DNA from: Tuwongella immobilis
GTDB taxonomy: Bacteria; Planctomycetota; Planctomycetia; Gemmatales; Gemmataceae
Assembly (NCBI RefSeq): GCF_901538355.1
Contig: NZ_LR593887.1
Location: 3,944,920-4,008,919, forward strand
Length of the DNA: 64,000 nt
Direction of reading: 5' to 3'
The position numbers and the translations under genes were made by a program. Below are positions 43,953 to 53,137 of this stretch, piece after piece. Each line of letters opens with the position of its first letter. Positions within the stretch are counted from its first letter, which is position 1. The notes below the pieces were generated by a model. That model saw only the letters and a program-made list of their open reading frames with translations. It did no database searches and was not told the DNA's origin.

Positions 43953-45902
43953 TTATGCTTGATTCAATTTCGCATAGCGACCGAGCGCCATCAACGGAAA
44001 ATAGTGCGGGTAGAGATGATATTTAAGGTAAAAAACTTTCGGGAATCCCGTACCCGTAAATGGGATTTCTGACCAAGCACCATCCGGCTGTTGAGTCCGC
44101 AACAAATAGTCAATTCCAGCGTTCACTTCCGGCGAATGAACTTCATCGGCAGCCAGCAACCCAAGAATCGCCCACGCTGTTTGCGAAGCTGTCGATTCAC
44201 CAATTCCAGCTAAGGTCGGATCATCGTAACTCGCACAGGTCTCTCCCCAACCACCATCCGAATTCTGAACCTGCTTCAACCACTCCACCGCGCGTTGGAT
44301 CATTGGCTCATGCATTGAAAAACCAACAGCACGAAGCCCCTGAAGGACCTGCCAAGTCCCATACAGATAATTCACCCCCCAACGTCCAAGCCAAGAACCG
44401 TTTTTCTGCTGATGCGTTCGAATAAAGGCAATTCCACGATCAACAATCGGATCGCCAACATGAAATCCATAATGCCCAAACGCTTCGAGAACTCGTGCCG
44501 TAATATCAGGACAACTGGGATCTAACATTGCGTTATGATCCGCAAATGGAACGCGTTCCAGGAGTTCCAACGTAATATCTCGATCAAATGCGGCCCATCC
44601 ACCATCTTGATTTTGCATTGCCCGCAGCCATGCAAGTCCACGCTGGACCGCTGGTTGCGCTTCGTGACGCTCCAGATGTTTTGCCCTGCTCAACGCCATT
44701 AACACCATTGCGGTATCATCGGTGTCCGGGTAAAACGCATTTTCGTATTCAAAACACCAGCCTCCCGGCTGGGTATCATAAACCGTTTTGGCCCAATCCC
44801 CCGAAAATGTGATTTCTCGCCGAATTAACCAATTGCAAGAGAAATCCATAGAGTCATGACTGCGATCAATATTGGCATCGGCCAACGCAATCGTACTCAA
44901 TGCAGTATCCCAAACCGGAGATAAACACGGCTGGAGACGCAGCGTGTTCCCTTCGCGAATCATGAGTTCACGCAATTTCTCCATTGCCCATTCAAATTCG
45001 GGAGAATCAGATTTTCCCATTGCGTGATAAACAATACAAGTGTAGACAATGGGTGGAAATATGGCTCCGATTCCGTCACTTTTCTCGGAATGCTCTTCCA
45101 TCCATTGGATTGCCCGCTTGGTCGCCCACTTTCGAAATGGAAGAAAGCCACGCTTCTCACACCACTTAATGGCAGCATCAACACCCAGAAAGAAATTAGT
45201 CCAACTCAACCATGACTTTGTTGGTGCACAAGGATATCTCGGAGAATACGGGTCTTGTCGAAATAATTCACGAATCCCGTTCTCTTCCGGCAATCTTCGG
45301 ACTGGTTTCAACGACCAAACCACGCTCAACGGCACGAAAATCGTTCGCGACCAAGATGACATGGCATAAATATTGATCCGAAACCAACGCGGTAACAGGA
45401 TCATTTCTGGTGGAACGGCCGCACAATTTTCAAATGGAAATTGCCCTAAAATAGCGAGATAAAATCTCGTAAAGCTGTTGGTAGCCTCTGCTCCACCTAA
45501 TTTAAGAATCTGCTTGGCTGCCCTCATCATTCGAGGATCTGATGCAGGATAACCCGCAATTTTCAGTGCAAAATAGGCTTTAACAGAAACTGATATGTCA
45601 GATCCGCCCCCCGGAAAATTCCCCCAACCGCCATCATCGAGTTGATTTTCCAACAAATAATTGGCTGCGAGCTGAACGGTCTCATCGTCTTCACGACGAA
45701 GAAAGGCCATCAATAGAATATATTCACTCTCTAAAATCGTATCCCCTTCAAGTTCGCTGACCCAGTGGCCATCCGCACGTTGAAGTTGAATGAGAGCATT
45801 CGCAGCAGCTTCAATCGCCTCGTTCAATGAGAGCGGCAACGTCGATGATGAATCATCCGCAGATCCAACGAATGTTGGCATCGATAGGTTTGGTGCTGTC
45901 AC
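43953..45902 (-). CDS. shc: Squalene-hopene cyclase
   Basis: This 649-residue terpene cyclase turns squalene into hopene/hopanol at the membrane. The catalytic DTDDTA lies at about residues 393-398 (YPDTDDTAMVLM), matching the DxDD proton donor. QW-type repeats are seen (QLDDGGWGNF, QNQDGGWAAF, QNGSWLGRWG-like and QNSDGGWGET). The GTG at 45902 has AAGGGA 6 bases upstream and yields MTAPNLSMPTF; an ATG at 45881 is the alternative. The frame stays open to 46262, but that stretch has unlike composition and is not counted. It leads hpnH and hpnG on the same strand; squalene supply genes are not in the window. Confidence 0.93.
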   Translation of the reverse strand: MTAPNLSMPTFVGSADDSSSTLPLSLNEAIEAAANALIQLQRADGHWVSELEGDTILESEYILLMAFLRREDDETVQLAANYLLENQLDDGGWGNFPGGGSDISVSVKAYFALKIAGYPASDPRMMRAAKQILKLGGAEATNSFTRFYLAILGQFPFENCAAVPPEMILLPRWFRINIYAMSSWSRTIFVPLSVVWSLKPVRRLPEENGIRELFRQDPYSPRYPCAPTKSWLSWTNFFLGVDAAIKWCEKRGFLPFRKWATKRAIQWMEEHSEKSDGIGAIFPPIVYTCIVYHAMGKSDSPEFEWAMEKLRELMIREGNTLRLQPCLSPVWDTALSTIALADANIDRSHDSMDFSCNWLIRREITFSGDWAKTVYDTQPGGWCFEYENAFYPDTDDTAMVLMALSRAKHLERHEAQPAVQRGLAWLRAMQNQDGGWAAFDRDITLELLERVPFADHNAMLDPSCPDITARVLEAFGHYGFHVGDPIVDRGIAFIRTHQQKNGSWLGRWGVNYLYGTWQVLQGLRAVGFSMHEPMIQRAVEWLKQVQNSDGGWGETCASYDDPTLAGIGESTASQTAWAILGLLAADEVHSPEVNAGIDYLLRTQQPDGAWSEIPFTGTGFPKVFYLKYHLYPHYFPLMALGRYAKLNQA

Positions 45903-46288
45903 TAGAAGTCCCTTCCGAGGGTGACTGCGTTCCCGAAGCATCCTGATTCGGCAAACAACCGCATCGTAACCAGTTGCGTTTCCGAGACGCAAGTGCAACT
46001 CCGCTTCGAACGTCAATTCTTCATCGCTCGCAAATTCCACGAGCTTCCCAGATTGTCCAAACCCCTCACATTGCGAAAAAGTCGTTGGATTGTGAAATCT
46101 TGGAAATCGCCCTTCCCTTGACGAAATACGGCGCATTTGCGGTGGATTCCGAAGGAATTTGCATTTTTCTGCAATCTCGATCGTCCGCTCGATCCGAATA
46201 ATTCCGATGAATCTCTCACAGGGATTCCGGGGATGGAGTCGGGAATTGAGACGACTCTTCATTTTTTGTGAGATTTTTGAGGTGTGTG
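45903..46288. other. Divergent regulatory region between shc and the beta-helix protein
   Basis: About 386 bases separate the two outward-reading genes. On the minus strand an open frame continues shc upstream to 46262 without a likely ribosome site, so it is probably non-coding. Promoters for both genes should be here; I could not pick one with confidence. Confidence 0.4.
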
Positions 46289-48517
46289 ATGCCGGATATC
46301 AATAAATGGAAATCTCCCAAACGCACGCTTTGTCTCCAAAGTCTCGAAGAACGATTGGCTCCAGCCGTGTTTACCGTTTCAAATCTCGAGGATACTGGAA
46401 CCGGGAGCTTTCGTGAGGCACTCATCGCTGCCAATACGACCCCTGGAGAAGATACAATTGTCTTCCAGAACGGATTAGGCGGATCTGTGAAGGTTCTCTC
46501 ACAGCTCGTTATTTCCGATTCCGTTCAGATCATTGGAAACTCATCGATCACGTTCGACGGACAAAAAGTATCGAATCTTTTCTCGATCCAGAATACGTCC
46601 GTCTCGTTTGACCGTGTGAATTTCACGCAATCAATATCACCAACCGTCGGCGCAACGCTCGAGATTGACTCCAAGTCTATCGTCACGTTAAATCAAACGA
46701 GTATCGTGAACAACCGATCCAATGAAGGCACGATTCGCAATTACGGATCACTTCAAATCAATGGGTCGAATATTAGCGATAATCGGGATAGCGCAATTGT
46801 CAACTTTGGAAATTTGACAATTCGTAGTTCGTTATTTACCAACAACATTTCCCCCTCGACTGGCGGAGCGATTCGCAATTTCGGTTCGCTCAATATCTCA
46901 ACATCAACATTTAGTGATAATCGCGCATCGGCCGATGGCGGGGCGATTTTCCTTGGAATTACCGATCCAGATGATGTGATGGTGATCCAAAATTCAACAT
47001 TCATCGACAACTGGAGTGTGAATGGCACAGGCGGAGCCATTGCGTCTCGTTTTGTTCCGACTTCTGCCCCAATTCAGATTCTCAGCAACACCATTGTCCG
47101 AAATGAGGCAACTACCGCTCAAATCCAAGATTCGCCCCAAGGTGGTGGGATTGCGTTGAATGGCACTGTCAATGCCACCTTAAGAAATAATCTAATTGCG
47201 GAGAATCGACGAGGACCGATCGATCAACAAGTTCTTGACGATGTTGTTGGAACGATCACAAACTCGAGTTTCAATTTATTGAGCGTTGGCGAAGGCGCGG
47301 TTGGCATCACAAACGGCGTCAATCGAAATCAAGTCGGTTCAATTGCAAATCCGATCGATCCCAAGATTGGAATCCTCACAAATAACGGTGGGCCAACCGC
47401 GACAGTCGCAATTCAAGCAGCAAGTCCGGCACGGAACCAAGGGGAAATTGCTGGAGATGCGAGCGACCAACGCGGAATTCTCCGCCCGCAGGAGGAAGCA
47501 CCGGATATTGGTGCATTTGAATACACAGCCAATAACACGCCGAGACGGAATGGTTTTGCCGTTGGTCCAGGCGCCGGTGGAGGTCGCACGGTCATTGTTT
47601 ATGATGCGGCGGGAAGTGAACGTTTCCGCGTCGATGTTTTTTCTGAAGGATATAATCAAGGCGTTCGCGTTGCCACGGGTGATATTGATGGTGATGGAAT
47701 CGATGATCTGATTGTTGGTAGCGGCCCGGGTGTTGCCTCAGTTATTGAGGTTTACAGCGGTGCTGCCGGCAATCTGTTATTATATACGTTCCAGCCATTT
47801 GAATCCTCATTTTTGGGCGGTGTATTTGTCGCAGCCGGCGATGTGAACGGCGATGGGCACATGGATGTTGCCGTGTCTCCGGATGAGGGCGGCGGGCCAC
47901 GGATTCGCTTGCTGTCCGGGAAAACATTTGAGCAAATTGCGGACTTTTTTGGGATTGAAGATCCCAACTTCCGAGGCGGAGCGCGAGCGTCGTTCGGTGA
48001 CATCAACCGTGATGGATTTGATGATTTAGTCGTTGCGGCAGGCTTTGGTGGCGGGCCACGAATCGCCGCGTTTAACGGCAAAGCGCTCGGTACCGGCATC
48101 GAAAAACTCTTCAGCGATTACTTTGCCTTTGAACCGACACTGCGAAACGGAGCATTTGTTGCCGTTGGCGATATTAATGCCGACGGTTTTGCCGATTTGA
48201 TTCACGGCGGTGGTCCGGGTGGTGGGCCTCGGATTTATGGGTTATCTGGTCAAACGCTGTTAGCTTCCAATGGATCGATCCAAGAACCTCTCACGAATTT
48301 CTTCGTTGGAGATACTCAGAATCGTGGCGGTGTTCGGGTCGCGGTGGCGAAATTGGATGGAGATAACCGAGCCGATTTGATTACCGGAGCTGGGGATCTT
48401 GGCGGTGGTGCGCTCACGTTAATTAACGGGAACACACTCACCGCAGATGGACTATCTTCAAGCCCGACGACTTTGGAGCCGTTCCCAGGCTTTGGAAATG
48501 GACTCTTTGTCGGTTAA
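46289..48517 (+). CDS. Surface protein with beta-helix and C-terminal FG-GAP propeller
   Basis: This 742-residue extracellular protein has the planctomycete signature SLEERLAPA right after a short basic N-terminus (MPDINKWKSPKRTLCL). Residues ~30-420 form a parallel beta-helix of the choice-of-anchor Q kind (NLEDTGTGSFREALIAAN; then Asn/Ser-rich rungs), as in proteins with repeated DNRASADGGAIF-type turns. The C-terminal ~320 residues are FG-GAP blades with D-x-D-G-D motifs (GDIDGDGIDDLIVGSG; GDVNGDGHMDVAVSP) and GGGP turns, close in style to the end of the giant protein at 31-36 kb. The ATG at 46289 has GAGGTG 6 bases upstream. Confidence 0.85.
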   Translation: MPDINKWKSPKRTLCLQSLEERLAPAVFTVSNLEDTGTGSFREALIAANTTPGEDTIVFQNGLGGSVKVLSQLVISDSVQIIGNSSITFDGQKVSNLFSIQNTSVSFDRVNFTQSISPTVGATLEIDSKSIVTLNQTSIVNNRSNEGTIRNYGSLQINGSNISDNRDSAIVNFGNLTIRSSLFTNNISPSTGGAIRNFGSLNISTSTFSDNRASADGGAIFLGITDPDDVMVIQNSTFIDNWSVNGTGGAIASRFVPTSAPIQILSNTIVRNEATTAQIQDSPQGGGIALNGTVNATLRNNLIAENRRGPIDQQVLDDVVGTITNSSFNLLSVGEGAVGITNGVNRNQVGSIANPIDPKIGILTNNGGPTATVAIQAASPARNQGEIAGDASDQRGILRPQEEAPDIGAFEYTANNTPRRNGFAVGPGAGGGRTVIVYDAAGSERFRVDVFSEGYNQGVRVATGDIDGDGIDDLIVGSGPGVASVIEVYSGAAGNLLLYTFQPFESSFLGGVFVAAGDVNGDGHMDVAVSPDEGGGPRIRLLSGKTFEQIADFFGIEDPNFRGGARASFGDINRDGFDDLVVAAGFGGGPRIAAFNGKALGTGIEKLFSDYFAFEPTLRNGAFVAVGDINADGFADLIHGGGPGGGPRIYGLSGQTLLASNGSIQEPLTNFFVGDTQNRGGVRVAVAKLDGDNRADLITGAGDLGGGALTLINGNTLTADGLSSSPTTLEPFPGFGNGLFVG

Positions 48518-48537
48518 CGAATCACGATCCCAGCGAT

Positions 48538-51498
48538 TCATTCCTTCGGGAGTGGTACTTGGGCCGGAGATGCGAGATACGCCAAGAGATCGCGCACTTC
48601 GGCCTCATTTAACTTTTCGAGTATCCCTTCCGGCATTAACGAGTGAGATGCCTGCGTGCGACTCACGATTTCGGATTTCGGGAAGGTGATCTTTTCATTC
48701 GTCGTTTGCAGAGTCACCGTTTTTTCAGACTCTTCTTTCACAATTCCATTGAGAAGTCGGCCACTATCCAACTCAATAATGGTTACCTGGTAGTCTTTTG
48801 GCACAATCGCGTTGGGGTCGAGCACATTTTCCAGAACGTAATCTAATTTCGCTCGTTGAGAACCAGTTAATTCTGGCCCAATTAAACCACCATCATCAAA
48901 CAGTCGATGACAACTTGCACAATTTTGAGCATATAATCGGCGCCCATTCGAGAGATTGGCCGATTTCATCACCTCTGGCGTATATTTCGTTCGCAGCTCG
49001 TTTGCCTTCTTCACTCGCTCTGCTGAGGTGCTTCCAACAATGGACCAAATCTTCTGAAATTCCACTTTTACCTGGGCATCACGATACCCCTGCATCTGTC
49101 GAACGACGACTAATGACACATCTTGGCGATGAATCACTTGCTTTTGAATGGCCTCCATCATTTTCAGCGCAAACTGAGGACGGCTTGCTAATGTCGTGAT
49201 CGCATCTTGTCGCTCAGATTCCGTGAATGAGGAATATCGCCCAACAATCGCATTGGCAATTTCTGGTTGTGAAAATGCTGCCAATGCCCGAATTGCATCA
49301 CCACGCAATTCAGGATGGTCTAACAATTTCAGTAACGGCGAAACGAGGGTGTCAGACTGTTGTTGTTGGAGAATCTCCAACGCTCGGCGACGGGATGCAA
49401 GGGTTTCTTGGTTGGATTCCAACCGATTTCGCAACAATTCAATTGCATCACGATCTTGATATAACACCGCGATCTCCGTGGCTTTTTCTCGAACTAGGTT
49501 CGATTCGCTGGCGAGGAGTTTTGGAGCAATTTGTTTCCATTCCGGTGGCATCGCGACGTTTCGGCGTCCCGCATACGCCATTTGTATTCCAACTAATAAA
49601 TCATATTGGACTTCTGGATTTTTCTGATCTGCGAGGTAGCTCAGAATCAACGTCGTTCCATTCTGTCTTGGATTCGATTGAACAATCAAGCGGCGTGCGG
49701 TGTTTTGCCGGATCGTTGGAATTTGGCAAGTATCTAACAACTCGCGGATTCGATCGGGATATTGACTGACAATTGGTTCGATGCCATACCACAGCATTTT
49801 GGGAATGGCGCGATCTTGAGAATCCGCCCCGTGAGCAGACAATGCTAACGCAATTGGGATTCGGCGATCAACGGGTAGTCGTTGAAGGGCCGCTGCCAAG
49901 TTTAATCTCACAAATCCCGATTGCTCGGACTTGGCCAATGCGTGCAGAAGCTGATCTGTCTGAGCGGCGATTTTCTGGGGTTCGGTGATGAAGCGAATCG
50001 CCCACACTCGGACCGATTCATCGGAATTGTTCAGGAGCAACTTCGCGATTGCGCTCGAATCCCCCTGAATCGCGTGCATCGTCCAGAGGGCTCGCAGTCG
50101 TTGGATCGGGTTTCCCTGTGTTAAAAATTTCGATAATTCGTCTAAAGCTTCCTTCTGAATGGATCGTTCCATTGCCCGCTCTTGGAGAATTCGGCGGGCC
50201 GTTCGCACCTTCCATTCTTGATTTTCGCTCTGGATTTGCGCCAATTCGAGATCGCTGAGTTGGCTGAGATCCCCCTTCCAAAACGAGAAATTCCCATAAC
50301 GAGCCTGATAAATCCGCCCGTTTGTTCGGTCGGCAATTACATAATTATGGCATTCACCCGTGTCTGACCAATCGGAATAATAAATCCCATTCGGCCCCAT
50401 TTGCACGGCAATTCCACGAAACCATTCATCGTTGGCGAAGATAAAATCGGGACGACGACGCCCTGCGGCACCAGTCGGCGTTCGTTCCAGGGCATCACGA
50501 TTCAATCGATTTCCATGGATATTACAGGTTAACAACGAGTTTTGATACTCGGGCGGAAAGCGGTCATCTAACACGATTGCGGCTCCAGAGTGCGCGTGGC
50601 CACCTCCCGCATCCGAATGCTTTCCCTTGCCGCCTCGAGACTCCGTCCAGTGTCCGCCAGCCCAATGTTGATAATCGACCGCACTTGGCATTAATTCATA
50701 CGAATGCGGCATCACATCTTGGCCAAACATCCGCTGATAATGCCCACCTGGGGTGACATGAAAGAGGTGATCGATCACACAGTTGGTAATCCAGGCTTCT
50801 CCCCATTGATCAAAATCTAACCCCCATGGATTGGTTGTGCCATGCGCAACCGCCTCGAAGCGTTTTTGTGTCGGATGATAGCGCCACACTCCACAATTGA
50901 GCTTGGTTCGCTCGGCATCACTCGCGCCGGGTTTGCCCACATTGGAATTGCTGAGAATTCCGTTACAGCCCCAAAGCCAGCCATCCGGCCCCCAACGTAA
51001 TCCATTGACCACGTTATGTTTCGCATTTCGGTCCCAGCCATCTAACAGAATGGTCGCTGGACCATCGGGAATATCATCGTGATTTCGATCGGGGATAAAG
51101 ATGAGATTCGGAACTGATGTCAGCCAAATGCCACCGAAGCCGTATGCAATCCCCGTGAGATTTGCCCCGTTTTCGAGAAACACTTTGCGGCGATCCATCT
51201 TCCCATCGCCGTTGGTATCCTCAAAAATGACGACGCGATCCGGTCCGGTTGGTGTCGTGACCCAGTTGGGATAACTTCGGCACTCAACCGCCCAGAGTCG
51301 GCCGCGATCATCAAAGGTCATCGCAATTGGCTGGACCACGTCAGGCTCGCCGGCGAAGAGAGTCACCTCAAACCCTTGCGGTGCCGTCATGATCTTGGCC
51401 GCGCGATCGACTGAAACGGGCTGATCCGCAGCGGGCAATATTGCGGTGAAAAGTAGCAGCATTCCACTCGCAATTGCGGCAGAAATTCGATTCGACAT
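48538..51498 (-). CDS. Planctomycete membrane-bound dehydrogenase with HEAT repeats and a C-terminal heme site
   Basis: This 986-residue exported protein begins with a signal peptide (ISAAIASGMLLLFTAILPAADQ). An N-terminal beta-propeller-like dehydrogenase region (residues ~45-400, e.g. TFDDRGRLWAVECRSYPNW, VIFEDTNGDGKMDRRK) is followed by a helical HEAT-type repeat region (~430-820) and a C-terminal heme domain with CASCHRLFDDGGLIGPELTG. This order is the PVC-type membrane-bound dehydrogenase plus planctomycete heme-binding domain; electron donor and substrate are unknown. The ATG at 51498 has GGGGA 8 bases upstream. A T-rich terminator separates it from the DUF1501 gene. Confidence 0.85.
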   Translation of the reverse strand: MSNRISAAIASGMLLLFTAILPAADQPVSVDRAAKIMTAPQGFEVTLFAGEPDVVQPIAMTFDDRGRLWAVECRSYPNWVTTPTGPDRVVIFEDTNGDGKMDRRKVFLENGANLTGIAYGFGGIWLTSVPNLIFIPDRNHDDIPDGPATILLDGWDRNAKHNVVNGLRWGPDGWLWGCNGILSNSNVGKPGASDAERTKLNCGVWRYHPTQKRFEAVAHGTTNPWGLDFDQWGEAWITNCVIDHLFHVTPGGHYQRMFGQDVMPHSYELMPSAVDYQHWAGGHWTESRGGKGKHSDAGGGHAHSGAAIVLDDRFPPEYQNSLLTCNIHGNRLNRDALERTPTGAAGRRRPDFIFANDEWFRGIAVQMGPNGIYYSDWSDTGECHNYVIADRTNGRIYQARYGNFSFWKGDLSQLSDLELAQIQSENQEWKVRTARRILQERAMERSIQKEALDELSKFLTQGNPIQRLRALWTMHAIQGDSSAIAKLLLNNSDESVRVWAIRFITEPQKIAAQTDQLLHALAKSEQSGFVRLNLAAALQRLPVDRRIPIALALSAHGADSQDRAIPKMLWYGIEPIVSQYPDRIRELLDTCQIPTIRQNTARRLIVQSNPRQNGTTLILSYLADQKNPEVQYDLLVGIQMAYAGRRNVAMPPEWKQIAPKLLASESNLVREKATEIAVLYQDRDAIELLRNRLESNQETLASRRRALEILQQQQSDTLVSPLLKLLDHPELRGDAIRALAAFSQPEIANAIVGRYSSFTESERQDAITTLASRPQFALKMMEAIQKQVIHRQDVSLVVVRQMQGYRDAQVKVEFQKIWSIVGSTSAERVKKANELRTKYTPEVMKSANLSNGRRLYAQNCASCHRLFDDGGLIGPELTGSQRAKLDYVLENVLDPNAIVPKDYQVTIIELDSGRLLNGIVKEESEKTVTLQTTNEKITFPKSEIVSRTQASHSLMPEGILEKLNEAEVRDLLAYLASPAQVPLPKE

Positions 51499-51578
51499 GG
51501 AGAGTTCCCCGATCGGAAAGATACTGTGACCGATCCAGGTTACTCGAAAAATTCGCGGTGCGAAACGGGGAAGAAAAA

Positions 51579-51611
51579 AGTCTCTACCGCTGCCACGCAA
51601 CGATAGAGACT
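51579..51611 (-). terminator. Rho-independent terminator after the DUF1501 gene
   Basis: An 8-bp perfect stem (AGTCTCTA/TAGAGACT) with a 17-base loop. On the minus strand it is followed directly by TTTTTTCTTCC. It lies 36 bases beyond the DUF1501 stop (51647) and 81 bases before the dehydrogenase start. Confidence 0.8.
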
Positions 51612-51646
51612 GCTTCGAGAAATCGTGTGAATTGGAGTCGTAACGG

Positions 51647-53110
51647 TTAGGCTAACAACCCATTCAACACATTTGCTTTTTCAACACCGGTGAGGCGTTG
51701 ATCCAGCCCTTGATAGCGATAGGTGAACTTCTCGTGATCGAACCCCAGAAGATGGAGCACAGTGGCATGGAAATCCCGGATGTGAACCGGGTCTTTTACG
51801 ATATTGTAGGAGAAATCATCGGTTTCCCCGTAGATTGCTCCCGGTTTTGCACCGCCACCGGCCATCCACATCGTGAAACATCGCGGGTGGTGATCGCGGC
51901 CATAGTTCTTCGGGCTTAACCCACCTTGGCTGTAAATGGTTCGGCCGAATTCGCCGCCCCACACCACCAGGGTACTATCATACAATCCCTTCGCCTTTAA
52001 GTCTTGAATGAGACCATAACAGGCTTGGTCGATATCCCGACATTGCGAGGGGAGCCGCCCCGCAGCGTTGCCATGCGTGTCCCAGTTATTCAGATAAATC
52101 TGAACAAATCGGACCCCCCGCTCGACCAACCGCCGCGCCATCAGCACCGAGTTGGCGAAGGAACCGGGCTTCTTCGCTTCGTCGCCATACAGCTTAAAGG
52201 TGGTGAGAGGCTCATTTTGGATATTGGTTAATTCGGGCATGCTGGACTGCATGCGATAGGCCATTTCATATTGTGCAATCCGGGTATGCGTTTCTTCATC
52301 CCCGACTTGCTGAAATGTCATTTCATTTAAGGTTTTCAATCCATCCAGAGTTTTCCGGCGAATATCACTCGGAACCCCCGGCGGATTGTTAATGAACAGA
52401 ATCGGATCGCCCTTCGCACGGAACGGCACGGCGGCGTATTCCCCTGGGAGATACCCCGATTGCCAGAGACGCGCTGAAATCGCCTGAACTTGTTCGGTAT
52501 TCGTGGGTTGCGCGACCAACACCACGAACGTGGGCAGATCCTTATTCAGCGAGCCCAACCCATACGAAGTCCATGCCCCCAAACATGGGCGACCCGTGAC
52601 TTGATTCCCGGTCTGCATGTAGGTAATGGCAGGTTCGTGATTAATGGCCTCGGTATGCATGGACCGAATAAAGCACATGTCATCGACCATTTTGGCCGTC
52701 CATGGCAATAATTCGGTAACCCACATCCCAGATTTTCCATGTTGGGCAAATTTAAACATGGATGGTGCGATTGGGAACCGGGATTGACCGCTGGTCATGG
52801 TTGTGAGCCGTTGACCGTTGCGGACACTTTCCGGCAGATCCTTATCGTACCAATCTTTCATTTTGGGCTTGTAATCAAACAAGTCCATTTGAGCCGGGCC
52901 ACCCACCATATGTAAATAAATCACATGCTTGGCTTTGGCGGGGTGATGGGTTTCGGGCAGAGCCGCGCCGATTCCCGTCTTGCTGCCAGCGGCGGTCGCC
53001 TTCCCTTCGCCCATCAGCGTCGCCAGGGCGGCGGTTCCCAGTGAGAAACCGGCACTGGCGAAGAAGTGACGGCGCGTTTCGAGCAACCGATGTTCTTGGA
53101 ACGAATCCAT
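51647..53110 (-). CDS. DUF1501 protein with Tat-type signal
   Basis: This 487-residue planctomycete-type DUF1501 protein belongs to the alkaline-phosphatase-like superfamily. The N-terminus has a twin-arginine-like motif, ETRRHFFASAGFSLGTAALA. Conserved blocks are HVIYLHMVGGPAQMDLFDYKP, TEAINHEPAITYMQTG, WGGEFGRT and GRDHHPRCFTMWMAGGG. It is probably exported folded. It is usually encoded beside a PSD1/DUF1553 protein, as here: it follows that gene by 27 bases. GAGGA is 7 bases upstream of the ATG. The reaction is unproven in this family. Confidence 0.88.
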   Translation of the reverse strand: MDSFQEHRLLETRRHFFASAGFSLGTAALATLMGEGKATAAGSKTGIGAALPETHHPAKAKHVIYLHMVGGPAQMDLFDYKPKMKDWYDKDLPESVRNGQRLTTMTSGQSRFPIAPSMFKFAQHGKSGMWVTELLPWTAKMVDDMCFIRSMHTEAINHEPAITYMQTGNQVTGRPCLGAWTSYGLGSLNKDLPTFVVLVAQPTNTEQVQAISARLWQSGYLPGEYAAVPFRAKGDPILFINNPPGVPSDIRRKTLDGLKTLNEMTFQQVGDEETHTRIAQYEMAYRMQSSMPELTNIQNEPLTTFKLYGDEAKKPGSFANSVLMARRLVERGVRFVQIYLNNWDTHGNAAGRLPSQCRDIDQACYGLIQDLKAKGLYDSTLVVWGGEFGRTIYSQGGLSPKNYGRDHHPRCFTMWMAGGGAKPGAIYGETDDFSYNIVKDPVHIRDFHATVLHLLGFDHEKFTYRYQGLDQRLTGVEKANVLNGLLA

Positions 53111-53137
53111 GGTCAGATCCTCAGCGTTCGTGGGAGA

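Noticed and set aside
45903-46262. N-terminal extension of shc by ~120 residues
   Set aside because: The added sequence has no domain match and lies in the divergent promoter region; the GTG at 45902 has a good ribosome site.
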